This document shows, one piece after another, positions 10,945 through 22,092 of a stretch of DNA of 64,000 nt. Under the pieces are notes generated by a model, which did no database searches, was not told where the DNA came from, and worked only from the letters and a program-made list of their open reading frames with translations. The translations under genes were made by a program, and so were the position numbers. The stretch comes from Sorghum bicolor. Lineage: Eukaryota > Streptophyta > Magnoliopsida > Poales > Poaceae. The stretch covers positions 19,040,658 to 19,104,657 of the forward strand of contig NC_012871.2 of the NCBI RefSeq assembly GCF_000003195.3. Reading direction: 5' to 3'. Positions within the stretch are counted from its first letter, which is position 1; every line of letters begins with the position of its first letter.

Positions 10945-13900
10945 ATGAGTTCTCCGCACAAGGACGAAGCACTGCAGTCCCAACCCACGGAGCAAGTAGA
11001 AGGGTCAACTGACTCTATGGATCAAGCTCGTGAGGTCACGAAACAAGTAGAAACGGGCGAAGCATCAGGTTCGTCCTATGAACAAGAAGCTAGCGACGAC
11101 ATGGAGCCTCCAGAAGTGAGGAAGACTCGTCGTGAATTGGCACGTGACCCCGATTACAATCCAGAAGCCGATGAGGTAAATTAGAGACATTCACGATTTC
11201 ATGTAATTAAATGATTTCTATTCATAGTTCCTACATATAAACACGCCCATGATTCACATGTCTATACTCAGGAGGCAATGTCTCAGTTTAGAGAGATGAT
11301 GTCTCAGGAGGAAGTGGCACACGAAGACGCACCGGAACCGACGACAGGAACGACGAGCCCTGAGAGGCCAAGTCAGTCTAGGAAAAGGAAGCGACAAGGT
11401 TTGAAACGAGACGAGAGAGGGTTGAACCAATTTCCAGATGACACATATGCCATCACAGATGTGAGCCCTACCGGACAGCCCCTAGCTCCAGAGGAGGCCC
11501 TACCCAAATACAGGAACGCAATTGGTTTCTGTGTGAGGGACTTTCTTGATATCACAGTTAAGAACTGGGCCGGTGTGTCGAATAATCACAAGATCAAAAT
11601 TTGGGATAAGATTAAGACCAGGTTCCAGTTTCCTAGGAATGTGCCAGAAGATTTAGTGAAGGCATATACAATGAAGCAATGTGCGGTTAGTTTCCGAAAT
11701 TGGAGGTCGGAGATGAATGTCAAGTATGCAAAGACAGGGATGGATCCGACATCCAAATACAATATTACTAAAGGGCAGTGGGCTGTTTTTCTAGAGCAAA
11801 GGAATGACCCTAACTTCTTAGCTCGGAGCGAAGCCAACTCCCACCTCGCAAAGAGGAACAAGTACCACCACCATCTAGGCACAGGTGGTTACCGGCACCT
11901 AGTTCCTAAATGGATGCAAGAAGAGGCTGCGAAGAAGGCAGCAGGGTTGCCAGTGTTGTCCGAGCAAGTCGGTGAAAGGTCCACGAATTGGATCCGTGCT
12001 CGGAAACCAAAGGAAACTGAGACGGGTGTGTCCTTTGAAGACCCAATGCTTGATGAAGCAATGAAGAGCATCTTTGCTATGGCAGGCATGCAGCAGGAAG
12101 GCAAGTTTACGCCACGAAGGGAGAGGGACATCCTTAGTGTTGGCCTCGGTAACCCCGAGCATCCTGGCCGTGTTCGAGGCATCTCATCCAAAGAAGGATG
12201 GAAGGATGGATTCGGCCCTCAATGGGCAAATGAGTATAAGAAACGTGATCGGTACAAGGATCAAATGGCAAATTATTTTCAGGAAGAGGCTAAGAAAGAC
12301 TTCCAAGATATGATGGAGAAGTTGCTAGAAAATCCTCCTCCTGAGTTGATGCAGAAACTAGCGAGTGCCATGTCAAATGCAGCTACCCAAATGAGCACTC
12401 AAGCTCCCCAAATGCAGCTAGTCCCAGTGGTGTCGCAACCGTTGGTGGCATCAAGTGAAACAATCATTCCAAGTAGTGTCGCATCTACGGCAAATAAGGA
12501 TCACTATCCAGTTGACGACATTGTTAGTTCTACACCTTGCTCCCTTGTCATAAGATATGGGATTAACAATCATCGTACAAGGGAAGTAGCCACGGGCAAA
12601 GCGATCCCAGGAGGACCTAAATACCATGGTGCTGACATCCCTAAAGACTACTGCAGAGTAGAGGTATCAACCGTGGTCCAAGGATATGAGGACGAGATTC
12701 TAGACATCCCTAGTCCCGAGGACATTGTGAAACTGGGACAGGCGATAAACAATTTCATCCTATGGCCTCGGAGGGACGTGCAACTAAGGGAGCCACCAGC
12801 ACCCTCTCAAGAGATGCCACTAACCCAAGAGTCGTCAGCTCATGTCGATCCTCTTCCTAACCCACCGCCTTCACCTCCCCAGTCTCTTCCTGACCGACCA
12901 GAATCACCTCTCCATGTTTTCCCTGTCCATCAACCATCTCCTCTCCATGATCTTTCTACCCCACAGTCAACACAATCTCCACCACCATTCAATTCCACCC
13001 CTTCCCCACAACTGAAAGATCCAGAACCAATAAGTGAGCCACCAAAGGTGCCAAAGAAGAAAGTATTTCCGATACCTAAGTTGATTTTACCATTCGAGCC
13101 AAAGAAAAAATCAGCTGGGCAAGTGAGATTTTTGTTAGGCATTGCTTCGAAACGCATAATACAAGAGCATGAGATTTCTGAGCTAGCAAAGTCAAAGGTG
13201 TCGGCGCCTAAGGTCATAACTCATGTCAATTTCAAGGTGCCAACTGCAGAAGACTACAAGACTATCCCCCAAAAAGTACGTGTGGGGAAAGCCTCTACTC
13301 AGTCGGACCAAACTTATGAAGAAACCAAGTGATATAAAAAGGTTTCATGACTGGTACATGAGAGCCTCTTCTGCTGGCATCGACACCATAAGCATGCGCA
13401 TACCACAAATAGCATTTCTCAGCCAGAGTACTGACAAATGCATGCTTACATTTGATGACATGTGGGCACTGATGAACCACGAGATGCTAGATGTACAGAT
13501 CGTAACGGCATTTGCATTGTAAGTGTTACATAGTTACACACATTATAGTTGCATCAATTTTCAATATCTGACATGCTTCTGTCTTGCAGAATGTTATATG
13601 ATCAACAAGATATGTATTTTGGTTCGGACCTAAATTATTGTGCCGAAGAAAGGAATGCCTATCTCTGCCCAATAGATATAGCCGAAGATCGGCACACATT
13701 CCGGATCGGGAATGACAGCAAAGAGGTACAGGGTTTGGATGGTGCAGAACGGGATGAGAAACCCTGAAAGTTGAAACTTGATTTTGAAGCTAAATACGCC
13801 TTCTACATTGGACATTCACTAATAAAGTTTCAAGACAGGAAAGCGGTGGTGGCCCCATACCACTTTGGGTAAGTGTGAGTTTACAAATATCTATCTAAAT

Positions 13901-14667
13901 TATTCCAATGCATAAATGCATCATGGATTTAATTCGAGCAGGAGGCACTGGATATGCTTCATCATTTATCCCAAGGAGGGAAGGATGTTGGTATTAGACT
14001 CAGCAGATTTCCCGAAAGAAAGCTATGCTCCATTCATCAAACTGCTAGAGCTGTAAGTCAAGCTATGCATGCATACTTAAGCATAGTGAGAATTTGACAA
14101 TAACATAGTGATTCTATTTGAGATCATAGGGCATACAGGTTCTATAAGATAAATCATGGAAAGTGCGAGTCCAAGAGACCAGGGCAACCATTGGAGGTTA
14201 TACATAACTGGCCGGTACGTATAGAAATTTACTATTATAAATACAAATCATATACATACGACCACAGTTGCAACTATAATTAAATAACCACTCTCCTGTT
14301 ATACAGTGCATGAAGCAACCACCGTTATCTGTCCTCTGTGGCTACTACGTGTGCGAGAACATGAGAGAAAACGGACGATATGCAAGGAACCCTGACAAGG
14401 TAATATAAGTAATAGTCTATTAAAGTTGGAATTCATAAAATATATAATATTTATAAACTTTCTTTGCAGGTATATAAGCAAGGGACGGCGGAACGCATGG
14501 ACGAACGTGCTTTAGACAACATAGTTGAGGACATCTGCTCGTTCATCATGAAGCATGTCATTCCACGTGAAGGCAAATATCATGATGATGAAAGCCAATT
14601 ATCCAGGCCAGAGTTCCGAGTGCTAACAGAGATTAGTAAGCTCAGGCTTACTAAAGAGGGTTATTAG
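10945..14667 (+). pseudogene. TNPA-type (Ptta/En/Spm) gene with C48/Ulp1-like protease domain
   Basis: Exons by GT-AG sites and continuous homology: 10945-11175, 11272-13518, 13590-13868, 13942-14051 or close, then a short exon at about 14129-14216, another at about 14308-14400, and 14470-14667. The first 600 residues hold the Ptta/En/Spm domain (FPRNVPEDLVKAY, KYNITKGQWAVFLEQRN, LGTGGY), a proline-rich linker (about 12790-13030), then a cysteine protease domain. Its apparent triad is His 13946-13948 (in RHWICFIIYP), Asp 13997-13999 (in LVLDSAD) and Cys 14337-14339 (in [10 protein letters not shown]), with QPP before the Cys. A one-base excess in the A run at 13271-13275 puts the protease out of frame, and an in-frame TGA lies at 13765-13767. 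The protein likely bound subterminal repeats; the protease role is unknown. Confidence 0.8.
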
Positions 14668-15150
14668 AGGATAGAAACAAACTTTGATGTATATATATAT
14701 GATGTGTGATGATGGATATATACTCTTGTAATTAATTTTATGTCTTTGAGCACCAAACTTTGATGTATACAAATGTATGTATGTATGTATGTATGAGATG
14801 AAGTATTTAAATTACATGTTGCTATGTTACAAGACCAACCAATATCAATATATTTAAATAATAACAATAAAATAATAAATAAATAAATAGATAAATTAAA
14901 AAATAAATAAATAATACATATTTTAATAGGTTTACACAGGCGGCTCTCTTAGGAAACCGCCTGTGTAAATGAACATTTACACAGGCGGTTTCCTAAGAGA
15001 GCCGCCTGTGTAAAATGTTTATACTAGCGGCTCTCAAGTGACCGCCTGTGGAAATGGACGATTTGTACTGGCCTCCAGCGCAGGCGGATCCGGAAAACGC
15101 CTGTAGAAATATGTTACCAACCGCCTGTATAGTGTGCCAATGTACTAGTG
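14668..15150. repeat. Inner CACTA 3' untranslated and subterminal repeats
   Basis: A short AT-rich 3' region (with a GTAT tetranucleotide run at about 14776-14793) is followed by palindromes of ACACAGGCGGCTCTCTTAGG and its complement at about 14935-15010. Further ACCGCCTGT copies run to the terminal TACTAGTG. Confidence 0.8.
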
Positions 15151-15153
15151 GAG
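15151..15153. repeat. Target-site duplication GAG of the inner CACTA, right
   Basis: GAG directly after TACTAGTG; matches 4480-4482. Confidence 0.75.
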
Positions 15154-15540
15154 TGCAACACTCGGCAAAGAATTACGGCGAAGATGTTAACGATAAAGTC
15201 GGCTTTACCGAGTGCCAAAATGCGTACTCTCGGCAAAGAAGTTACCGAGTACCATGATGACGCTAGGTAAAGATTTAACGCCGTCTATCAGGCAGGTCAC
15301 GCCGTGTTTTCTTTGCCGAGTGCAACACTCGGCAAAGATTTTTATTTTTTAAAATTAAAAACTCTCTTTGCCGAGTGCAACACTCGGCAAAGACTTGTTT
15401 TAATATTTTTCAGTATTTTCTTTGCCGAGCGCAATGGTCATGGCTCTCGGTTTTCTTTGCCGAGAGCCATGACCATTGCACTCGGCAAAGCCACCTCTGA
15501 AAATTCTTTTTTTTTGTTTTACCCCATCTAGACAACAATA
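15154..15540. repeat. Outer CACTA subterminal repeats (left end, displaced by the insertion)
   Basis: At least six copies of TTTGCCGAGTGC / GCACTCGGCAAAG occur in both orientations, forming hairpin-like pairs (for example 15310-15335, 15366-15392, 15418-15490). They continue the outer element's left end, from which the inner element separates them. Confidence 0.8.
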
Positions 15541-15669
15541 CATATATATACATACCAGAAACCACGATTCAACATCAAATAATCACAAGCGGCTCACAGT
15601 CCATAATCCACAAGTTCAATAGTTCAACAAGTTCACTAGTTCAACAGCAAACAAACCACAACTCATAGT
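15541..15669. other. 3' region of the outer CACTA TNPA-type gene
   Basis: Non-coding, with repeated AAGTTCA.. motifs (15614-15690). By position it is the 3' untranslated part of the minus-strand gene. Confidence 0.4.
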
Positions 15670-15679
15670 CTACAAGTTC

Positions 15680-18056
15680 ACAAGTTCAATACATAAAAAA
15701 GAATCCGCAAGCAGCTCACGGCGAATGTGAGGGATGGGACGGGCCGACTTGCGATGCCGGCGACTCTCCGCAATGGTTTGACGCTGCTGCCGATTGATGC
15801 TGCACAAAAGAGAATAGATTGCATGTGAGTGAGAAGAAAAAAATGTAAATAGTTCAAACAAAAGTTAAAAATTTCAGTAGCACCTTCCCTGCACGGGGAG
15901 GTTCCCAAAACCTGCAACAAAAACGTCGGCACGAAGGCTGACAAACACATTTCCAGCACGTAGCCCGACATATGAACAAATCCAGCACGAAGGCCCACAC
16001 ATCAACAAATCCGCCATCACTAAGTTTGACACTAAGCATGAGCATAGAAAGTAACATATTTGTATTCGTACTCACCGTAGTAGAATCTACATGATGTGTT
16101 AGTCGTGGTGGTGCGAGTAGGTTTTCTGGGATCTGCCAACCTTGCTGCTGCCCAATTTGTTGCACCCACTTGAGCAAACCTTCTTGCTGGGCCTCCAAAG
16201 CTTGTATTCTCTGACGCTCAGCACCTCGCACAGCCAGCTCAGCCTCCTGCTGGGCCCGAAGTTGCTGCAGCTCAGCCTACAACAATTTGATCTCAAGGTT
16301 TGAATAATGCAAAGCTAAAGAATATAAAAGCTAAAGAACGACGAATGAAACTAGAATACTTACTTGGAGTGTCGCAACAGTTGTTGGTCGTTTGCTTATG
16401 GGCACGCTAGAGCTCGTGCTCGCTGCTCGAAGGCGGTTGAGAGGAAGAGTAGAGGTCGTGTTGAGGACGCCGTCGCCTATCCAGAACCGCACATGCTTCT
16501 TACCTTCTCCCACCCTCATCACAAGCTCAAGATCAAGGCGCTCCTCGGTCCTAGGATCGTAGTCCGGCCCGTGGACTGACCTTGCTGCCTCCGTGTACGA
16601 AGTGAGGCGGGTGTGGACGCTGGAGTTCGTGTACGCCTCTGGGCCCGCATCCGGGTTGTACTCGATGTTGGACTTTGCCGGACCCATGTGGGCAAGAGCA
16701 TACGCCGTGAGTTGGCCACCATGCGTCTCCGCCTGCGAGAGAAACAACATGTGGTTAGAAGAGAGGTAGAATTGAGCGTGGTTAGATTAAAGAACTAGTG
16801 GAGACTTACATATGTCTTTGCGTATTTACTGAGGCTGGCGCTGCCCTGATGGTGAGGTACACCTGGCATCATCATACAATGGTCGCTCTTCTCTTGGTGC
16901 ATCTTCTGCCATTCCGTGTCCAACCATTTGTCCACTATAGCAGCCCAGCAATCGCGGTGGATGGCACACCACCTTGGAATCAACTACAAGACATCAGAAG
17001 ATCAAATTAGGCATAGTTAATTGCAAAAGAAATCAATAGGAGGTTTTCTATTTACCTTTAGGTACTGCTCCCTTGTCAGTATCTCTGTCTCTCTTCTTGC
17101 CTGTGTTTTGTTGATTCTTCTGTTGCAGAACTTGGCGTTGTAGTCAACGTGTGCCTGGACGCGGGCCTCGTAATACAAGTCTGTGACACGCCTTTTACAG
17201 GAAGCGTAAGCCACCTGATACGCCCTTTCCTCCTATCCTGGCTGGCATCTGAAGAAGTCCTGCACAAAGACACAAGGTTTCCATTATTTTATTTCAAGAA
17301 TGTGAAATGAATGCAAATAATTGAGGGCCGTATTGCAAGAAAAAGGCTTACCCACAACTCCATAATCACCCAATCCGCCAAGTTTCTATGAACATCATCG
17401 GCGACGAGGGCGTACTAGTCGAACGAGGGTACCTCTAGGTCCCCATCCTCTGATGGCCACACCAGGCCAGGGAAATGTTCCCTGCACAAAAGTCCTAGGA
17501 TCCCATTGACATTGCGAGCTGGGACCCCCTCCTCCACAAGCATCCAGTTCCTGCACAAGTGGTTCACACTAGTCATTATTAGCTCTTATTATTATTTTTC
17601 AAATATTAAATGAAGAATATATCAAGTTACTTACTTATCCCCCTCGGGTGCAATCAGTGGGCGACGCTCAACAGGAATAGGTCGCTTTGGGAGCTGGCTG
17701 GGACCTCGCAAGTAGGGTTTCGAGGCTACAGAGGAAGTCGACCCCCCTGCCCCCTCCTCGGACGTGTGCGGAACCTCCCCCTCGGACGTGTGCAGAACCG
17801 CCCCCTCGGATGTGTGCGCAACGACAGCGTCGTACATCTGTGGAATCGCCTCCTCACCCACCGTGGGCAGAGGGACGATGTCGTCCCTACAAGAGCGCGA
17901 GGAGCCGCGGTCGTGGTCTGTCGACGGCTCTCGCCTGGGCCTGCCCCTTGGCCTCCTCTGCCTCTCTAACGGCTCTGCCTCCGTCTCCTCAGCCGGTGGC
18001 GTGTCCCTCGGTCTCGAGTAAGTCGAGTGACAACTCCTCCTAGTGGGCCCCCATCA
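15680..18056 (-). pseudogene. Outer CACTA TNPA-type (Ptta/En/Spm) transposase gene, decayed
   Basis: Read on the minus strand, a low-complexity N-terminus with repeated HTSEG motifs ends at a donor near 17635. The next exon (from 17550) has VNGILGLLCREHFPGLVWP and is stopped by TAG at 17415-17417. A further TAG lies at 17233-17235. Then come YEARVQAHVDYNAK, the Transposase_24 hallmark IPRWCAIHRDCWAAIVDKWL (near 16980) and a segment with ELVMRVGEGKKHVRFWIGDG (about 16540-16480). A glutamine-rich tail, probably coiled-coil, follows (16290-16090). Domain order matches the inner element's gene, but no C48 protease part was found. Two nonsense codons and uncertain 3' exons make it a pseudogene. 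Confidence 0.75.
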
Positions 18057-18167
18057 CCTGCAATTAAAAAGAATAAATCAGTATTAGACCAGATAAACGA
18101 GAAGTAATTAGCAAGGGATGAAAAAAATAAAATGCAATTACAAAATAACATAGTATTACATGTATTT

Positions 18168-19541
18168 CTAATATTCTTCATGATTGGGATTATCTAGGCG
18201 ATAGGTATCTTCGTCACTATCAAGAGCCTCCAAATCATCATCAGCCTCATCCTCATCGCTGTCATTGCCTAGTTCTAGTCCGTCAAGCATTTTCAAGTCC
18301 CTCGGATCACGCACCTTACCTGCAGCTTCCTCGTCAACAACCTAGACATCCTTGTCTACTTCCATTTCAATCTCACTGGTTAAGTCGATCTCAAACATCC
18401 CTGGTAGCCCCTCGTCTTGTTGATAGAACTCTTCGTCATGCGTGGGTGGGTTCAAGTTGTAATCATCATCGTTTGGGCGAGGTAATTTACCATGTGGTGA
18501 TACCTTGTGCACAATATACCAACCCTGAAGACTGTTGCAAGCATATGGACAATAATAAACTTGCCTGGCTTGTTGAGCCACAATATAGACGTCATCTCCT
18601 GGATAGAAGGAATCCTGTCTAGTTTCGACTATCCCAAGTTTAGGGGACTTTCTCGACACTGCAGGATTAAACCACTGGCATTTGAATATGACTGGCTTAG
18701 GTGCTTTTTCACCATAGTATTCGAGCTCATATATTTCTTCAACTATGCCATAATAGTCCTCCTGCTCAGCGTCGGGCGTAACTACTCCGGGAGTAAATAC
18801 TCCGTTATTCATGGTCTTTGCATTGGGTCGACCCTTGTCGTAGCTTGTTGTGTGAAAGCGAAATCCATTCACATCATAAGCGCTAAATGACAAGACCTTA
18901 TAGTCAAAGCCTCTGCCCACTTGTCGTAATTCGGAACTTATAGACAAATCACTTTGGCACTGCAAGCGCAAGCAGGAGAGAAATGAAATTAGACAACTAG
19001 GTGGCCTTAACGAGACCTTATAGTCGGTCAGAAGGTACCTTTCTTTGGAACCATGTAATGAAATCAGGCGAACCATGTTGAAGAAGAGTCTCTCGTTCAT
19101 GATCAGAAGGTGGCCTTGAATGATGCCAGTATCTATCAAAAAATTCCCTGCACCGAGAAGCATCAAGGTTGTTGGATGGGCTAAATTTACGGAGTATGTA
19201 ACAAGTTCGTTACGAACATACCCCTGGTACTTGTTGACTTCATCAAGGTTCATCAACACATAGAGCATGATCTTGCGCCACTCTTCATTGGTCAAGCACT
19301 TTTTGGCCGCTCCGCTTGATCTCCCGCGTTGCCCTTTGAATAGGCTGAGGGTCGATTCATTTTCATCATCGTTGTAACGAGGGGGTGAATTATGCACGCT
19401 AGGAAGGTTCTCACTATAGTATGATGTTGTGAAGTTTGACACCTCCTCACGAATGAATGCCTCTGCTATGGAAGCCTCAATCCTGTACGGGGAGGTTTCC
19501 AGAACCTGGAAGAAAAAGCTGGCACGATGGCCAATGTCCAC
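18168..19541 (-). pseudogene. Outer CACTA TNP2 transposase remnant, C-terminal part
   Basis: Minus-strand frame without the catalytic core. It starts within the linker after DUF4218 (IAEAFIREEVSNFTTSYY, then NEEWRKIMLYVLMNLDEV) and has a DUF4216 domain at about 18560-18800 (YYGIVEEIYELEYYG, VIFKCQWF, ARQVYYCPY). The stop at 18342-18344 is internal, because the same frame continues with an acidic tail to a natural-looking TAG at 18168-18170. Introns are probable around 18960-19080. The whole Transposase_21 core expected upstream is absent and replaced by the GC-rich block, so the element has lost its own transposase. Confidence 0.75.
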
Positions 19542-19749
19542 ATACAGGCACGCTTACTTGCAATCACAATCACATAGAAAATTGACGGGGAAATTAAATC
19601 ATCATCGTCAGTTTGTAGATTATACATCAGTTCCCCATAAATCATGGAATTTACAGGACCAGATCGAGCGAGAAAGAGAGAGACGAATCCAAATTAGTAT
19701 TTCTTATTCCCTGAGTTTAATTGTCTATATATAAGTCAAATAATCATAT

Positions 19750-20215
19750 TTAAAAATTTCTTATTCCCCGAGGGAAGGCAGGTGAAGTTCTGGTCCCTCT
19801 TACCATATCCGCGTGCCGCCAGAGGTGATCTCGCCGGAGACGGGGACGGAGGCGGTGTTTCGACTGCGCGAGGCGAGGCGAGGTGCGGCGCAAGCGGGTC
19901 GGAGAGGAGATGTGCGGGCTAGCCGGGGGCGGGCGGCGCGCGCGGCCTGGGCGCGGCCGGAGGCGGGCGCGCGTGCGGCCTGGGCGCGGCCGGAGCCGGG
20001 CGCGCGTGCGGCCTGGGCGCGGCCGAAGCGTGCGGCCTGGGCGTGCGGCGTGGACGGGGGCGCTGCGGCCTGGCCTGGGGCGGCGCGGCGGCGGAGATTG
20101 GGTGGAGGTGGCGGCGGCGGCGGGGATCGGCTGGAGGCGTCGAGTGCGTCCACTGGGTGCGAGGAATTTTTTTTTTACAGAAACAAGCCACCGGGTGGGT
20201 GTTTTGTTGGGCCTA
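19750..20215 (-). other. GC-rich leader block of the outer CACTA
   Basis: GC-rich with an internal tandem of about 36 bp around GGCCTGGGCGCGGCCGGAG (three copies, about 19943-20045). Long frames occur on both strands (150, 131, 168 and 117 codons), all Arg/Ala/Gly/Pro-rich, so none is credible as protein. It parallels the GC-rich block of the inner element. Confidence 0.5.
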
Positions 20216-20217
20216 GG

Positions 20218-20265
20218 GTTAGCTCTTCGCCGAGTGCCGTCCAGGCCACTCGGCAAAGAAAATGA
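20218..20265. repeat. Internal copy of the outer CACTA subterminal palindrome
   Basis: CTTCGCCGAGTGCCG...CCACTCGGCAAAG, one hairpin pair, sits directly upstream (in minus-strand terms) of the GC-rich leader. The true subterminal cluster starts 940 bp further right. Confidence 0.75.
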
Positions 20266-21207
20266 TTTTCTTAATTAACAGAAAAAATGTTTCTAATTAT
20301 AAAAAAAGAAAATAGTTGTTTGTAATTCTTATAAAAATGAATGTCTTTTCTCCTCATTATTTATAACTCTATTTTCAAATATTAAAACTTGTTGGAGTTT
20401 GCTTTCTAAACTTTTTAATTTATTTTGTTTCCTTACATTATTCTCGAAAAGGTTAATTTGAATTGAAGGTGCTTGAAATAATGAAATTTAGTTTTTTAAA
20501 AAAATGATATTCATATTTTTAAGTGTATTTTGAGGCCGTATTTATGAACGCGCCCAAAATTTTAAACATCTTGTTCATGTAACATGACCATCGGCTTGTG
20601 GTCTAAATGTTTTAAAATTATATAAAATGTGAATGAAGTCCGTAAAACATCAAACTTGACAAAGTCTCATGTTATCATATGTAATAGCTATGATAAAAAA
20701 TTGAGACGATTTGGAGAACGTTGTCACGTTGAATGCCTAAAACCTAAACATGACCATGCATATGGTGAGTGTGATCACATGTAATCATGTATGAGTTTTA
20801 GACATCCGACATCACAACTTAGTCGAAACCTTCTTAATTTTTTATCATAGCCTCTATATGCAATAACATGACGCATCAACAAGTTTCGTGATTTTTGGAC
20901 TTTGTTAACATTTTCCTCGCAAATACCTCGTCATGTTAGGTCAAGAAGATGCTTGACATTTCATGTGAGGTCCTTGATACAACCTCAACATAAACCAAAA
21001 ATCACGAATATTATTTTTATAACGATCAAATTTATTATTCCATAAACATACAGTTCAAATTTGAAATATTCCAAAAAATTCAACAGGAGGAAAAAAAATA
21101 AAGAAATATATTTATAAAACTCAAAATTGTCCTAAATTTGAACATAGAGTTTTAAATAATGTGGTAAGGCCTCACAAAAAATATGGGCAAAAAAAAACAA
21201 AAAACAA
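20266..21207. other. AT-rich non-coding part of the outer CACTA
   Basis: No frame or RNA gene recognisable. It is element-internal spacer between two subterminal-motif clusters. Confidence 0.5.
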
Positions 21208-21645
21208 AAAAAAACTTCGCCGAGTGCTAGGCCGCGGCTCTCGGTAAAGAGGGCTCTTCGCCGAGTGCTAGGCAGCGGCACTCGGCAAAGAGCCCTCTTT
21301 GCCGAGTGCCACATCCCGGCTCTCGGCAAAGCAAGCGTCTTCGCTGAGTGCTTATGCCGGCTCTAGGTAAAATATATATTTTTTAACAGCGTACGCCGGG
21401 TGGCTGTTAGGTTACTTTTATTTTGCTGGGTGCCCTTCTTTACCGAGTGTTGCACTCGGCAAAGAATACCTTTGCTGAGAGCAGCTCTTTGCCGAGTGCC
21501 AGGCTCTTTCTAGCACTCGGCAAAGCCACTCTTTGCCCAGTGCAAATCTTTGCCGAGTGCAACACTCAGCAAAGAGAGGCTTTGCCGAGTGCCCGATTTT
21601 TAGCTCTCGGCAAAGCTTGCGACACTCAGCAAATTTCCCTTAGTG
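21208..21645. repeat. Outer CACTA right-end subterminal repeats and terminus
   Basis: Dense array of TTCGCCGAGTGCTAGGC, GGCACTCGGCAAAG and variants in both orientations, ending in CTTAGTG (the CACTAAG terminus on the minus strand). Confidence 0.85.
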
Positions 21646-21648
21646 ATT
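21646..21648. repeat. Target-site duplication ATT of the outer CACTA, right
   Basis: Matches 4399-4401 and lies directly after the terminal CTTAGTG. Confidence 0.65.
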
Positions 21649-21867
21649 GTCCGATGTGTACAAATTCGCTACCACCAAACAGTCCGGTGTAGCACTATGG
21701 TGGTAAGGATAAGGATACGTAGATTGATTAGATTTGTTTTAAGTGTCGCTATGGTATTTGTGTTGTTCAAATTTTTTTAAGTTTGGTTAAATTTATAGAA
21801 AATATTCATATTAATCATGTATTGTAAATATTAATATTCTTTTATTATATTTAGTCAAAGTTGAGTA

Positions 21868-22090
21868 CTCTCTATCCCTAAATAATTATCATTTTCGCTT
21901 CCCGATAAACAACTTCTACTATATATATAACATTGATATTTATGATATAAAATCAATATCATCAGATAGATCATTAAATTTATTTATATAAAATTTATTT
22001 GGAGATAAAAATATTGCACGTATTTACTATAAATCTAGTTAAACTTACATCACATAAACCAAATACACAATTATTTAAGGACGGAGGGAG
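21868..22090. mobile_element. Stowaway-like MITE, 223 bp
   Basis: The left end is CTCTCTATCCCTAAATAATT and the right end AATTATTTAAGGACGGAGGGAG, giving an imperfect terminal inverted repeat with the CTCCCTCCGT signature. TA dinucleotides flank both sides (21866-21867 and 22091-22092), the expected Tc1/mariner-type target duplication. Confidence 0.85.
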
Positions 22091-22092
22091 TA

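Larger units (their letters stand above)
4483..15150 (+). mobile_element. Inner CACTA (En/Spm) transposon, 10.7 kb
   Basis: The element begins CACTAGTAGAAAG at 4483 and ends ...TGTACTAGTG at 15150. The terminal inverted repeat therefore starts CACTAGTA. The 3-bp duplication GAG flanks it (4480-4482 and 15151-15153), and removing it restores a CTTTGCCGAG|TGCAACACTCGG stretch of the outer element. Both ends carry its own subterminal palindrome with the core ACAGGCGG/CCGCCTGT, distinct from the outer element's motif. Gene order on the plus strand is a TNP2-type transposase (5278-8167), then a TNPA-type gene fused to a C48/Ulp1-like protease (10945-14667), as in autonomous grass CACTA elements. 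Both genes are damaged, so the copy is probably not autonomous now. Confidence 0.9.
4402..21645 (-). mobile_element. Outer CACTA (En/Spm) transposon, split by a nested CACTA
   Basis: The left end is CACTGCTGCAGGC... and the right end, read inward on the minus strand, is CACTAAGGGAAATTTGCTG. Both run into the shared subterminal motif TTTGC(C/T)GGGTGTC/GAGTGTC. The 3-bp duplication ATT flanks it (4399-4401 and 21646-21648), as expected for CACTA elements. Many CTCGGCAAAG / CTTTGCCGAG palindromes cluster at both ends (4424-4482, 15154-15490, 21208-21640). Minus-strand transposase remnants lie at 15.7-19.5 kb. Without the inner insertion the element is about 6.6 kb. The left CACTG terminus has one mismatch to CACTA. 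It is inactive, because its genes carry multiple stops and the TNP2 core is missing. Confidence 0.75.

Noticed and set aside
15300..15490. Strong hairpins that look like terminators
   Set aside because: They are repeated TTTGCCGAG/CTCGGCAAAG subterminal motifs of a CACTA element, present at both of its ends.
19750..20265. Frames of 168, 150 and 131 codons in the outer CACTA GC-rich block
   Set aside because: Overlap on both strands and reflect the short tandem repeat, not protein selection.
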